Assembly: GCF_003612125.1 (NCBI RefSeq)
Contig: NZ_RAWI01000015.1
Coordinates: 1 to 57,101, forward strand
DNA from: Corallococcus praedator
GTDB taxonomy: Bacteria; Myxococcota; Myxococcia; Myxococcales; Myxococcaceae
Direction: 5' to 3'
Length of the DNA stretch: 57,101 nt
The first letter of the stretch is position 1, and every line of letters starts with the position of its first letter. The position numbers and the translations under genes were made by a program. A model generated the notes under the pieces. It made no database searches. It was not told the origin of the DNA and saw only the letters and a list, made by a program, of their open reading frames with translations. Shown piece by piece: positions 1 to 9,200 of this stretch.

Positions 1-1
1 G

Positions 2-1528
2 GAGGGGGGCCTGGAGCGTTCCCGCTACACGGACGGGTGGCGGGCGGGCAAGCCGGCGGAGGATCCGGACAAGGTGAAGGGCTGGGGGCTCATCACCGCG
101 CGGCCCAGCGAGTTCCTCATCCACATGCGCCGGGGGCGCGTGCGCGAGGTGAGTGGCCAGGGCGCCAGTTGCTTCAAGCTGCCTGGGGACTCGGTGGCCA
201 TCGTGCCCACCAGCATCCAGCGGCTGCAGTTCACCGCGGATCAGGTGACGAGCGAGAAGGTGGGCGTGGCGGTGACGGGGCTCGCGGTGTACCGCATCGC
301 GGATCCGCTGGTGGCCTTCCGGATGCTCAACTTCAGCTACCCGGAGCGGGCGCAGGAGAAGCTGGCGGAGCTGCTGCGGGAGATGTTCGTGGGCGCGGCG
401 CGGCGGCTCGTCGCGAACCTCACCGTGGAGGAGTGCCTCACGCGGCGCAAGGAGGGCATCGCGGAGGAGCTGATGCGGGAGATCGCCCCCGTGCTCTCCG
501 GGCAGGGCCGGCTGCAGGACCGCACCGACACGGGCTGGGGCGTGCTCCTGGACACGATTGAGATCCAGGACGTGCGCGTGCTGTCCGCGTCCGTCTTCGA
601 GCACATGCAGGCCCGCTTCCGCCGCGAACAGGAGCGGCAGGCGCGCGAGGCGGAGCTCGCGAAGGAGCGCTTCGTGCGGCGCGAGGAGACGGAGGGCGAG
701 CGCGTGCTCAACCTCCAGAAGCTCGCCGCGCGGGAGGAGGTGCGCCAGCGCACGCAGGCCACCGAGGAGCAGGCGCGGCTGGAGCAGCTTGCGGTGGAGG
801 CACGCGTCGCCGGCACCCGGCTCGCGCAGGAGCGGCAGGCGCAGCAGGAGCAGACGGCGGTGGAGCGCGAGGTGGCGCTCGCGAAGCTGGCCGCGCAGGA
901 GGAGGTGCGCATGCAGACGCAGGCCGCGGAGGAACAGGCCCGGCTGGAGGCCCTGGCCGCGGAGGCCCGGCTTGCCGAAGCGCAGCTCAACAGTGAGCGG
1001 CAGCTCGCGTTCAACCGCGCGCAGGGCGAGCTGGAGCAGCTGCGGCTGGCGCAGGAGGCGGAGGTCGCGAAGGCCCAGGTGGAGCTGGAGCGCCTGACGC
1101 GCCAGCAGGAGGCGGAGGCCGCGCGCCATGAAATCCAGTTGGCGGAGGCCCGGCAGGAGGCCGAGCACCTGTCCGCCCGGCTTCAGGTGCTGCTGACGAA
1201 GCAGTCCGTCGCGGAGGCGGAGGTCGGCATCGCGGAGCTGGAGCTGCGGCGCACCCGGGCGCAGCAGGGCCTGGAGCTGGAGCGGGCGAGGGCGCTGCGC
1301 GACATCGAGAACACGGTGAGCCCGGAGGTCATCCAGATGACGCTGGCGCGGCAGCTCCCCCAGGTGGCGGCGGCCTTCCAGCAGAAGATGGGCGAGGTGC
1401 ACGTGACGGCGGTGGATGGCGCGAACCCCTTTGGCTACATCGCCGCCGCGGTGGAGGGGGTGATGGGGCTGGCGCGCTCGGCGGGGCTGAAGGTGCCGGT
1501 GCCCCCTCATGCGATGCCGGTGGAGTAG
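2..1528 (+). CDS. SPFH/band-7 (flotillin-like) protein, 5' end outside window
   Basis: The reading frame is open from base 2, so the gene starts upstream of the window and this is its C-terminal part (about 508 residues). The first third (about residues 25-200 of the visible part) reads as an SPFH/band-7 domain. From about base 600 to 1300 it is a long charged coiled coil rich in Glu, Arg, Ala and Gln, as in flotillins. A GTG at 74 could be mistaken for the start, but the in-frame upstream residues (TDGWRAGKPAEDPD) look like real coding sequence. SPFH proteins form oligomeric membrane-associated scaffolds; no partner is visible here. The coiled coil contains a 55-codon internal duplication (near 713 and 878). 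The C-terminus (about 1320-1525) is a short globular tail without a clear motif. The family call is good; the exact role is unknown. Confidence 0.8.
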   Translation, partial: EGGLERSRYTDGWRAGKPAEDPDKVKGWGLITARPSEFLIHMRRGRVREVSGQGASCFKLPGDSVAIVPTSIQRLQFTADQVTSEKVGVAVTGLAVYRIADPLVAFRMLNFSYPERAQEKLAELLREMFVGAARRLVANLTVEECLTRRKEGIAEELMREIAPVLSGQGRLQDRTDTGWGVLLDTIEIQDVRVLSASVFEHMQARFRREQERQAREAELAKERFVRREETEGERVLNLQKLAAREEVRQRTQATEEQARLEQLAVEARVAGTRLAQERQAQQEQTAVEREVALAKLAAQEEVRMQTQAAEEQARLEALAAEARLAEAQLNSERQLAFNRAQGELEQLRLAQEAEVAKAQVELERLTRQQEAEAARHEIQLAEARQEAEHLSARLQVLLTKQSVAEAEVGIAELELRRTRAQQGLELERARALRDIENTVSPEVIQMTLARQLPQVAAAFQQKMGEVHVTAVDGANPFGYIAAAVEGVMGLARSAGLKVPVPPHAMPVE

Positions 1529-1563
1529 CCGCCCCGCCGGGCTCCGCATATAGAAGGGAGCCT

Positions 1564-1575
1564 CCCGGATCCGGG
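1564..1575. repeat. 12-bp perfect palindrome upstream of the dsbD-like gene
   Basis: CCCGGATCCGGG is self-complementary and lies between the stop of the SPFH gene and the ATG of the next gene, just upstream of the ribosome binding site (GGGGAG, 1582-1587). It could be a weak hairpin or an operator. No U-tract follows, so it is not called a terminator. Confidence 0.3.
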
Positions 1576-1597
1576 ACGAGCGGGGAGCCAGGCACGC

Positions 1598-3031
1598 ATG
1601 AATGGAATGAAGCTGACGGCGGCGGCGGTCGCGGTGGTGGCGGGCCTCGCGGTGGCCGTGGTGCCGTGGGTGCTGCCCACGGGCCCGAGCGCCGGGCTGG
1701 ACGCGGCCCGGTTCCTGGAGTCCGGCAGTCTCCTCTGGGGCGCCGGGGTGGTGTTCGCGGGAGGGCTGCTCACCGCGCTGACGCCGTGCGTGTACCCGCT
1801 CATCCCCATCACCGTGTCGGTGTTCGGCGCGCGGAAGGCGGAAGGGCGGGGCCGTTCGCTGGCGCTGACCTCGTCGTACATCGTGGGCATGGGCGTGGTG
1901 TTCAGCGCGCTGGGCATCCTGGCGGCGAAGACGGGGCAGGCGTTCGGCTCCATGCTGGGCAGCCCGGTGGTGGTGACGGTGCTGGCGCTGTTCCTGCTGC
2001 TGTTGGCGTCGTCCATGTTCGGCGCGTTCGAACTGGCGCTGCCGTCGTCGCTGCAGACGAAGCTGAGCCACGTGGGCGGCGCGGGCGTGGCGGGCGCGTT
2101 CCTGATGGGCAGCGTGTCCGGGTTCCTGGCGGCGCCGTGCACGGGGCCGGTGCTGACGGGCCTGCTGGCGTTCGTGGCGAAGTCCGCGAACACGACGCTG
2201 GGCGCGACGCTGCTGTTCATCTACGCGCTGGGCATCGGCGTGCCGTTCTTCCTCATCGGCGTGTTCACGGTGCGGCTGCCGCGCGGCGGTGTGTGGATGG
2301 AGTGGGTGAAGAGCGTGCTGGGCATCATGCTGGTGGCGCTCGCGTTCTCGTACCTGAAGGACGCCTTCCCCTGGGCGCGCGACACGGTGAAGACGCTGGG
2401 CAACCAGGTGGGGCAGGTGCCCGGGGCGCTCATCGCCGCGGTGCTGACGGCCCTGGGCGTGCTGGCGGGCGCGGTGCACCGCTCCTTCAAGGAAGGCGCG
2501 CGCGACTTCGGCTTCAAGGCGCTGGGCGTGGTGCTGGTGGTGGGCGCGCTGGTGGTGCGCGGCGGCGCGCTGGACGCGCGGCCCACGGGGGAGCTGTGGG
2601 TGCGCATGGGCCTGGCGCAGCCCCCGAAGGCGCCGTCCTGGCAGTGGCACCACGTGATGCCGCCCAAGCAGACGCCGTTTGATCCGCGCCAGTTCGAACA
2701 GGTGCTCGCGACCGCGAAGGCGGAGGGGCGACCGGTGCTCATCGACTTCTTCGCGGACTGGTGCGCGGCCTGCAAGGAGCTGGACCGGGAGACCTACCCG
2801 TCGAGCATGGTCATCACCCAGGCGGAGTCCGGGCGCTTCCTCACCATCAAGATCGACGCGACGAACACCGAGGATCACCTGGACGCGCTGATGGAGAAGC
2901 TGGGCGTGGAGGGCCTGCCCACGGTGGCCTTCGTGCATCCGGACGGCACGGTGATGAAGAGCCCGCGCGTGACGGGGTTCCTGCCGCCGGAGCCCTTCAC
3001 GGTGGAGATGCGCAAGGTCGTCGTGCAGTAG
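1598..3031 (+). CDS. DsbD-like thiol:disulfide interchange protein (short form)
   Basis: 477 aa. It has an N-terminal membrane anchor (about residues 7-27), then a polytopic cytochrome-c-biogenesis/DsbD transmembrane domain with the two paired-cysteine signatures TPCVYP (about residue 64) and APCTGP (about residue 173). A C-terminal periplasmic thioredoxin-like domain carries WCAAC (about residues 387-391). The family passes reducing equivalents from cytoplasmic thioredoxin across the inner membrane to periplasmic thiols. Full-length DsbD (about 570 aa) also has an N-terminal immunoglobulin-like domain; here the membrane domain begins almost at once, so that domain is missing. The start is supported by GGGGAG at 1582-1587. 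It is convergent with the lipopeptide operon and probably unrelated to it. Confidence 0.88.
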   Translation: MNGMKLTAAAVAVVAGLAVAVVPWVLPTGPSAGLDAARFLESGSLLWGAGVVFAGGLLTALTPCVYPLIPITVSVFGARKAEGRGRSLALTSSYIVGMGVVFSALGILAAKTGQAFGSMLGSPVVVTVLALFLLLLASSMFGAFELALPSSLQTKLSHVGGAGVAGAFLMGSVSGFLAAPCTGPVLTGLLAFVAKSANTTLGATLLFIYALGIGVPFFLIGVFTVRLPRGGVWMEWVKSVLGIMLVALAFSYLKDAFPWARDTVKTLGNQVGQVPGALIAAVLTALGVLAGAVHRSFKEGARDFGFKALGVVLVVGALVVRGGALDARPTGELWVRMGLAQPPKAPSWQWHHVMPPKQTPFDPRQFEQVLATAKAEGRPVLIDFFADWCAACKELDRETYPSSMVITQAESGRFLTIKIDATNTEDHLDALMEKLGVEGLPTVAFVHPDGTVMKSPRVTGFLPPEPFTVEMRKVVVQ

Positions 3032-3045
3032 GGCTTCCTGCAGGC

Positions 3046-3072
3046 GCGCGGAAGGAGAACGTCCTTCCGCGC
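3046..3072. terminator. Bidirectional hairpin between convergent genes
   Basis: A perfect 11-bp inverted repeat (GCGCGGAAGGA, 5-nt loop, TCCTTCCGCGC) sits in the 54-bp gap between the stop of the dsbD-like gene and the stop of the acyl-AMP ligase gene. Its position and perfect stem suit a shared terminator for both transcripts. There is no strong U-tract on either side. Confidence 0.6.
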
Positions 3073-3085
3073 CCTGGGAGAGACG

Positions 3086-4828
3086 TCAGCCCTGCCAGCG
3101 CTGGAGTGAGCCTTCCAGGTACTTCTCACGGCACGCCCGGCGCTGCACCTTGCCGCTGGAGGTCTTGAGGATCTCATCCGCCTGCAACAGCACGAAGTCG
3201 TGCAGCTCCACGGAGTGGGCGGCGGCGACGGCCTGCTGGAGCTTGCGTGTGAGCTGCTTCAGCTCCAGGGCGGACTCGCCTCCGGCGGCCGGGGTGTAGC
3301 GGCGGTCCACCTCCATCAACACCACCAGCTTCTCCTCGTTGTCGCGCTCGACGGAGAACGCCGCGCAGCTTCCCACGCGGAAGGCCGGGTGCTGCGACTC
3401 GACGGTCTGCTCGATGTCGTGGGGATAGTGGTTGCGACCGTCGATGATGATCATGTCCTTGAGCCGCCCGGTGACGAACAGCTCCCCGTCCAGCACGAAG
3501 CCCAGGTCGCCCGTGCGCAGGAAGGGGCCTTCGTCGCTGCCGGCGATGCGGGCGCCGAAGGTCTGCGTGTCCGTCTCCGCGCGGCCCCAGTAGCCCTGGG
3601 TGACGTGGGGACCCGCGACCCAGATTTCGCCCACCTCGCCGTCCGCTCGGGCCTTGAACGTCTCCGGCTCCACGATGCGCACGCGTGAGTCGCCCCAGCT
3701 CCTTCCGCTGCTGACCACCTGCCGTGCGTTCGCCGTGCCCGGCTCGACCGTGACGACGCGGTGCTTCTCCAGCGCGCCCGCGTCCACCGTGCGCGCGGTG
3801 AACCCCTTGTCGGGCGTCACGCCCGTGACGAAGAGGGTGGCCTCGGCCAGGCCGTAGCAGGGGTAGAAGGCCTGACGCTGGAAGCCCACCGGGGCGAAGG
3901 CCTCCGCGAAGCGGTGCAGCGTGTCCGCGCGCACGGGCTCCGCGCCGTTGAAGGCGACCCGCCAGCCACTGAGGTCCAGCCCCTCCTGCTGTTCGGGCTT
4001 CACCTTCCGGGTGCAGAGCGCGTAGGCGAAGTTGGGCGCACCGCTGAGATCCGCACGGTAATGGCTGATGGCGCGCAGCCAGCGCGACGGCCGCTGGAGG
4101 AAGGACCACGGCGACATCAGCACCGCGCGCGAGCCGTTGTAGAGCGCCTGCATCACGGTCCCGATGAGACCCATGTCGTGGTAGAGCGGCAGCCAGCTGA
4201 CGATGGTGGACTGCTCGTCCAGCGCCATGCCGCGCTGGATCATCGCCTGGTTCGACATCAGGTTGCGGTGCAGCACCATGACGCCCTTGGGCGTCGACGT
4301 GGATCCGGACGTGTACTGGAGGAACGCCAGATCATCCCCCTTCACGGCGGGCGCCTTCCACGTCTCCTCGATTCCCGCCGGCAGCGCGTCCGTGGCGATC
4401 CACTGGATGTCGCCGAGCTGCGGGTAGTCACCCTGGAGGGCCCGCACCGTCTCCAGGATGGCGGCGGTCGTGAGCGCGAAGCGCGGCCGGGCATCCTGGA
4501 GGATGGAGAGGATGCGGGAGATGGATTGGAAGTACTGCGGCGGATAGGCCGGCACCGCGATGACGTTCGCGTAGAGGCAGCCGTAGAACGCGCCCAGGTA
4601 CTCCAGGCCCGGCGGGTAGAGCAGCAGCGCCCGCTCGCCGTTGGCCTTGTACGCCTGGAACTGCGCCGCGACCGCGCGCGATTGCCGGTCCAGCTCCGCG
4701 TAGGTCCAGTTCTGCTCCGCGCCGTCACCGTCCGGCAGGAAGGTATAGGCGTAGGACTCCGGATGGCGCTGGGTGCGCCAGCGCAGCAGGTCGGTCAGGG
4801 TCTCAACGGGTGCATTGACGGGAGGCAT
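3086..4828 (-). CDS. Fatty acyl-AMP ligase (FAAL), stand-alone
   Basis: 580 aa adenylate-forming enzyme. It shows the ATP-binding motif YTSGSTSTPKG (about residues 174-184), RTGDLG, and the FAAL-type stretch GRNHYPHDIE near the C-terminus. The family activates fatty acids as acyl-adenylates and loads them onto an acyl carrier protein rather than onto CoA. It is the last gene of the minus-strand operon, 39 bp after the MFS gene. The first protein of the operon begins with a lone ACP, the expected acceptor. In iturin-type synthases the ligase is fused to that ACP; here it is separate and at the far end of the operon. Chain length cannot be read from sequence. The FAAL rather than fatty-acyl-CoA-ligase call rests on the overall pattern and the context. 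Confidence 0.88.
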   Translation of the reverse strand: MPPVNAPVETLTDLLRWRTQRHPESYAYTFLPDGDGAEQNWTYAELDRQSRAVAAQFQAYKANGERALLLYPPGLEYLGAFYGCLYANVIAVPAYPPQYFQSISRILSILQDARPRFALTTAAILETVRALQGDYPQLGDIQWIATDALPAGIEETWKAPAVKGDDLAFLQYTSGSTSTPKGVMVLHRNLMSNQAMIQRGMALDEQSTIVSWLPLYHDMGLIGTVMQALYNGSRAVLMSPWSFLQRPSRWLRAISHYRADLSGAPNFAYALCTRKVKPEQQEGLDLSGWRVAFNGAEPVRADTLHRFAEAFAPVGFQRQAFYPCYGLAEATLFVTGVTPDKGFTARTVDAGALEKHRVVTVEPGTANARQVVSSGRSWGDSRVRIVEPETFKARADGEVGEIWVAGPHVTQGYWGRAETDTQTFGARIAGSDEGPFLRTGDLGFVLDGELFVTGRLKDMIIIDGRNHYPHDIEQTVESQHPAFRVGSCAAFSVERDNEEKLVVLMEVDRRYTPAAGGESALELKQLTRKLQQAVAAAHSVELHDFVLLQADEILKTSSGKVQRRACREKYLEGSLQRWQG

Positions 4829-4867
4829 GGTGTGCGGGCTCCGGTGATTCGAAGGTCTTGAAAGAGA

Positions 4868-6211
4868 TCAGGGGCTGCCGGCGACGTCGCTGGCGGCGGA
4901 GGCGTCGGGTCCATCGAGTCCACGCAGGGGCCGCGAGAGCGCCGCGAGCACGGTGACGAGCATCGTCAGGAGGCCCGCGAGGACGAACATCACCGCGATG
5001 CCCCGTCCTGCGCCCTCGCCGATGAAGCCCCCCACGAGCGCGGCGAGCGCGCCGCCCGGACGCAGGGCCGGTTCGAACACCCGGTCCGCCAGCGGTCCGG
5101 AGAGGGTGTAGGCCAGCGGAAGCATCGCGCCGGTGAGCGTTCCGGTGAACGCGAACACGCGCCCGCGCAGCTCCAGGGGGACCTTGCGCTGGAGCAGCGT
5201 CTGGCTGGCGCCGTTGACCAGCGGGATGCTGAAGAAGAAGCAGAACGCGATGCCCGTCAGCAGCGGGATGGAAGTGACACAGCCCACCAGGATGAACAGC
5301 ACCCCGCTGGTGAACTGGACCGCGAGGATGCCGTGGACCATGCGCTTGGGGCTGCCCCAGGCGCTCATCGCCAGACTGCCCACGAGCAGACCGACCCCGC
5401 CCGCGGTGGTGAGCGCGGCCAACGCGCTCACGTTGGACAGGGAGAGCACCAGCGGGGTGACCAGCACCTCGACGACGCCCACGAAGAAGTTGCTCGTAGC
5501 CAGCAGCGCGATGAGCACCAGCAGGCCCGGCGACGTGCCCAGGTAACGCGCGCCCGCACGCACGGAATCCCCCAGCGACGGGCGTTCCTCTTGGGCCGGC
5601 GTCGTCAGGAACCGCTTCGGGATGCGCAACAGCAACAGCGGCAGCGTGCCCAGGACGAACGTCACCGCGTCGATGACCAGGATGCCCTGGAGGTGGATGG
5701 TCGCCATCAGCGAGGCGCTCGCCATGGGCGCGATGAGCTGCGAGGCGGCCAGTCCCAACTGGACCATTCCGTTGGCGCGGCCCAGGTGCTGCGGCGGGAT
5801 GACCGTGGAGACGAGGACGCCGAAGGCCGGTTGCTGGAACGCGCTGGCCGCCGACACGACGGCGGTGGTGACGTACGCATGCCACGGCTGGAGGTGGCCG
5901 CTGAACAGCAGCGTCGCGAGCGCCAGTGACATCAGGCCCGCGACGGAGTCACTGAGGATCAACACCCAGCGGCGGTTCCAGCGATCCACCAACGCGCCCG
6001 CCACCGGTCCCAACAGGATGGCCGGGAGCGTGGCGGACAGCATGACGAGCGCGAAGCGCGTCACCCCGCCGGTGGTCTCGTACATCCAGACACCCAGCGC
6101 GAAGCTGGTCAGTCCGGAGCCTAGCAGCGACACGCACTGGCCGAGCCAGATGAGGACGGCGAACGCGAGGGGGAACGACGGGTGTTCCGTCTCGGTGGCG
6201 GTGGTCGTCAT
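4868..6211 (-). CDS. MFS exporter of the lipopeptide cluster
   Basis: 447 aa hydrophobic protein with the layout of a 12-helix major facilitator. The first helix is at about residues 15-37, and a typical loop after helix 2 (VDRWNRRWVLILSD) follows. It resembles the EntS-like drug/siderophore exporters often found in NRPS clusters. Its start codon overlaps the stop of the upstream terminal NRPS gene by 4 bp (6208-6211), so the two are translationally coupled. The most likely role is export of the finished lipopeptide or self-protection of the producer. Substrate specificity is inferred from context only. Confidence 0.85.
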   Translation of the reverse strand: MTTTATETEHPSFPLAFAVLIWLGQCVSLLGSGLTSFALGVWMYETTGGVTRFALVMLSATLPAILLGPVAGALVDRWNRRWVLILSDSVAGLMSLALATLLFSGHLQPWHAYVTTAVVSAASAFQQPAFGVLVSTVIPPQHLGRANGMVQLGLAASQLIAPMASASLMATIHLQGILVIDAVTFVLGTLPLLLLRIPKRFLTTPAQEERPSLGDSVRAGARYLGTSPGLLVLIALLATSNFFVGVVEVLVTPLVLSLSNVSALAALTTAGGVGLLVGSLAMSAWGSPKRMVHGILAVQFTSGVLFILVGCVTSIPLLTGIAFCFFFSIPLVNGASQTLLQRKVPLELRGRVFAFTGTLTGAMLPLAYTLSGPLADRVFEPALRPGGALAALVGGFIGEGAGRGIAVMFVLAGLLTMLVTVLAALSRPLRGLDGPDASAASDVAGSP

Positions 6212-9200
6212 CCGGAGACCTCTGCCCGGGCGCGGTCCAGGTGTTCGCGCAGCTTCTCCGCCAGCGGCTCCACATGCGGGGCGACCATCATCGTCATGTG
6301 ATCGCCCGGGACCTGTTCGACGTGAACGGGACGGTCCGCGTAGCGCTTCCAGCCCCAGGTCGCATCGCCCGCGAAGTCGGTCGGGACGATGCCGTCATCC
6401 TCGTGGCGCTCGTGGGCCTGGAAGAGGGTGATGGGCACCGGGACGGTGTCCCGGGGGAGGTAGTCGATCCGATACGCGGTCTTGTAGACCTCGATGAGAC
6501 CGTGGACGTGCTGGCTGCTCGTGCCGGGCGGCAGGAGGCCCGTCGCCACCAGCCGTCGGGTCAGCTCCGCGCGTCGCTCCTCGGGAGAGAGGGGGCGCAG
6601 CTCCTCGGCGGTGAGGATGAGGTCCGCGCCATAGAGGCGGCCCGCGGTGCTGGCCACGCTGGCCATCCAGTCCGCGTCGTCGAACGCGGGGGCTTCCGTG
6701 TGCGCGGCGGGCTCCAGCGGAATGGTGGTGTTGAGGACGCCGAGGAAGGCGACGGTCTCTCCCTGCTTGCGCAGCCGCTGCGCCATCTCGAAGGCAATCC
6801 AGCTCCCGAAGGAATGGCCCAGCAGGAAGTAGGGCCCGTGTGCCTGCACCTGTCGCAGGGCCTCCACGTAGCACTCGGCCATCTCCTCCACGGACTGGTG
6901 CGCGGGCGTGAGCCCATCCAACCCCCGGGCCTGGAGGCCATACACGGTGCGCGTGGAGCCCAGCCGCTTCGCGAGGTCCCGCAGGTAGAGCGTGTTTCCT
7001 CCCGCGCCCGGCACGAAGAACAGCGGAGGCTGTCCATGGCCGGAGTGGAGCTCCACCAGCGGCGACCAGGGCCGCGCGGGCGCATCGTCCCGGAGGGCCC
7101 GTGCGAGCTGTTCGATGGTGGGTCCCTGGAACAGCGTGGCCAGGGGCAGGGTGCGTCCCAGTTGCTCGCGGATCCGCACCGTCAGCCGCACGGCGAGCAG
7201 CGAGTGTCCGCCCAGGTCGAAGAAGCTGTCGTGCACGCCGATGGGCCGCATCGAGAGCAGCTCTTCCCAGACGGCCGTGAGCTGGCGCTCCACCTCGTCG
7301 CGCGGGGCGACGAAGTCCTCCTGCTGCGCGCGCTGGAGTCCCTTGGGCGCGGGAAGGGCCTTGCGGTCCACCTTGCCGTTGGGCGTGAGCGGGAACGCCT
7401 CCAGGAGGATGAAGGCCGAAGGGATCATGTACGGTGGCAGGTGCTGTTTGAGGTGCTGCCGCAGCTCCTCCGGCCCCACCGCGCCAGGAACGGTCAGGGT
7501 GAGGTACGCGACGAGCTGCCGGTTGCCGTCCTCTTCGTGCACGAGCAATTCGATGGCCTGGACCGAGGCGTGCTCCAGCAGCTTCGCCTTGATTTCATCC
7601 AGCTCGATGCGGTGGCCACGGATCTTCACCTGCGAGTCGTTGCGGCCGATGAACCCGATGGTCCCGTCCGCCGCGTAGCGCGCCATGTCGCCGGTGCGGT
7701 ACAGGCGCGCGCCGGGCGTGGTGTCGAAGGGGCTGGGGACGAAACGCTCGGCGGTGAGGCCCGCCTGACCCCAATAGCCCTGCGCCAGTCCGTCGCCTCC
7801 CACGTACAGCTCGCCGGGGACGCCGATGGGCAGCGGCTGCATCTGGGCGTCCAGCAGGTACATCCGGCTGTTGGCGAAGGGGCGGCCAATGGGGACGATC
7901 TGCTCGCTGGGCGTGGGCGTGGCGTTCTCGAAGAACGTGCTGTCGATGGTCGCCTCGCTGAGCCCGTAGGAGCTCACCAACCGCGTCTGCGGGCCGCACA
8001 GGGCGCGGAGCTGGTGGTACTCGCGCATGTCCCAGGTGTCGGAGCCGACGATGACCAGCCGCATGAAGTCCAGGCGCTGGCGCTGCTCCTCCAGGTGGCC
8101 CATCAGCAGGCGGACCACCGCGGGCACGAACTCACCGCAGTCTACCTGTTCGCGCAGCATCAGGGTGTGCAGCCGCTCCGGTTCGAGCAGCCACTCGCGG
8201 GGACAGAGGACCAGCGTCGCGCCGGAGCCCAGGGCGCGCGTGAAGTCGCCGGAGAAGACGTCGAAGGAGAAGCTCGCCATCTGGAGATGGGCGCGCAGCG
8301 TGGGCAGCCGGTAGGCGTCCTCCCAGGCGAAGTACGCATTGGCGAGGCTCCGGTGCGTCACCATGACGCCCTTGGGTCGCCCCGTGGAACCCGACGTGTA
8401 GACGACGTAGGCCAGTTGCTCCGGCTCCACGGCCTGCGCGGGGGACGTGACGGGGTGGCTGGCGATGGCGGGCGCGTCGGTATCCAGACACACCGTCGCT
8501 GGCAGTGACGCGGGCAGGACGGCGCGCAGCGTGTCGCGCGTGACGAGGACCTGGGGCCGACTGTCCGCGAGCATCAGCGCCGTGCGGTCCTGCGGGTACG
8601 ACGGATCCAGCGGGACGTATGCGCCACCGGCCTTGAGCACGGCGAGCACCGCGACCACCACCTCCACGGATTTCTCCAGGAAGATGCCCGTGAGTCGCCC
8701 CGGTCCGACGCCCAGCGTGCGCAGGTGGTGTGCGAGCTGGTTCGCCTGACGGTCGAGTTCCGCGTAGGTGAGGCGCCGCGTCGGATCCACCACGGCGATG
8801 GCGTCGGGCGTGCGCGCCGCGTGCCCTTCGATGAGGTGGTGCAGGCAGACGTGCGCGGGGAACGCGCGCTCCGTCTGGTTCCACTCGCGCAGCAGCCGGT
8901 TCCGCTCCGTTTCCGGGAGGAGGGGCAGCTTGCGCAGCCGCTGTTCAGGATGCGCGGCGATGCCGGCGAGCAGCGTCTGGAAGTGGGCGACCATGCGCTC
9001 GATGGTCGAGGCGTCGAAGAGGTCGCGGTTGTACTCCCAGATGCCTTCCAGGCCTTCGGCCTCCTCCACGAGCCAGAGGGTCAGGTCGAACTGGGCATGG
9101 GGCTCGCCCGCGACGGAGAAGGGCTCCAGGCGCAGGCGGCTGGGCCCGGTCGAGGCTTCGGGGGTGTTCTGCAGGACGAGCATCGTCTGGAAGAAGGGGG

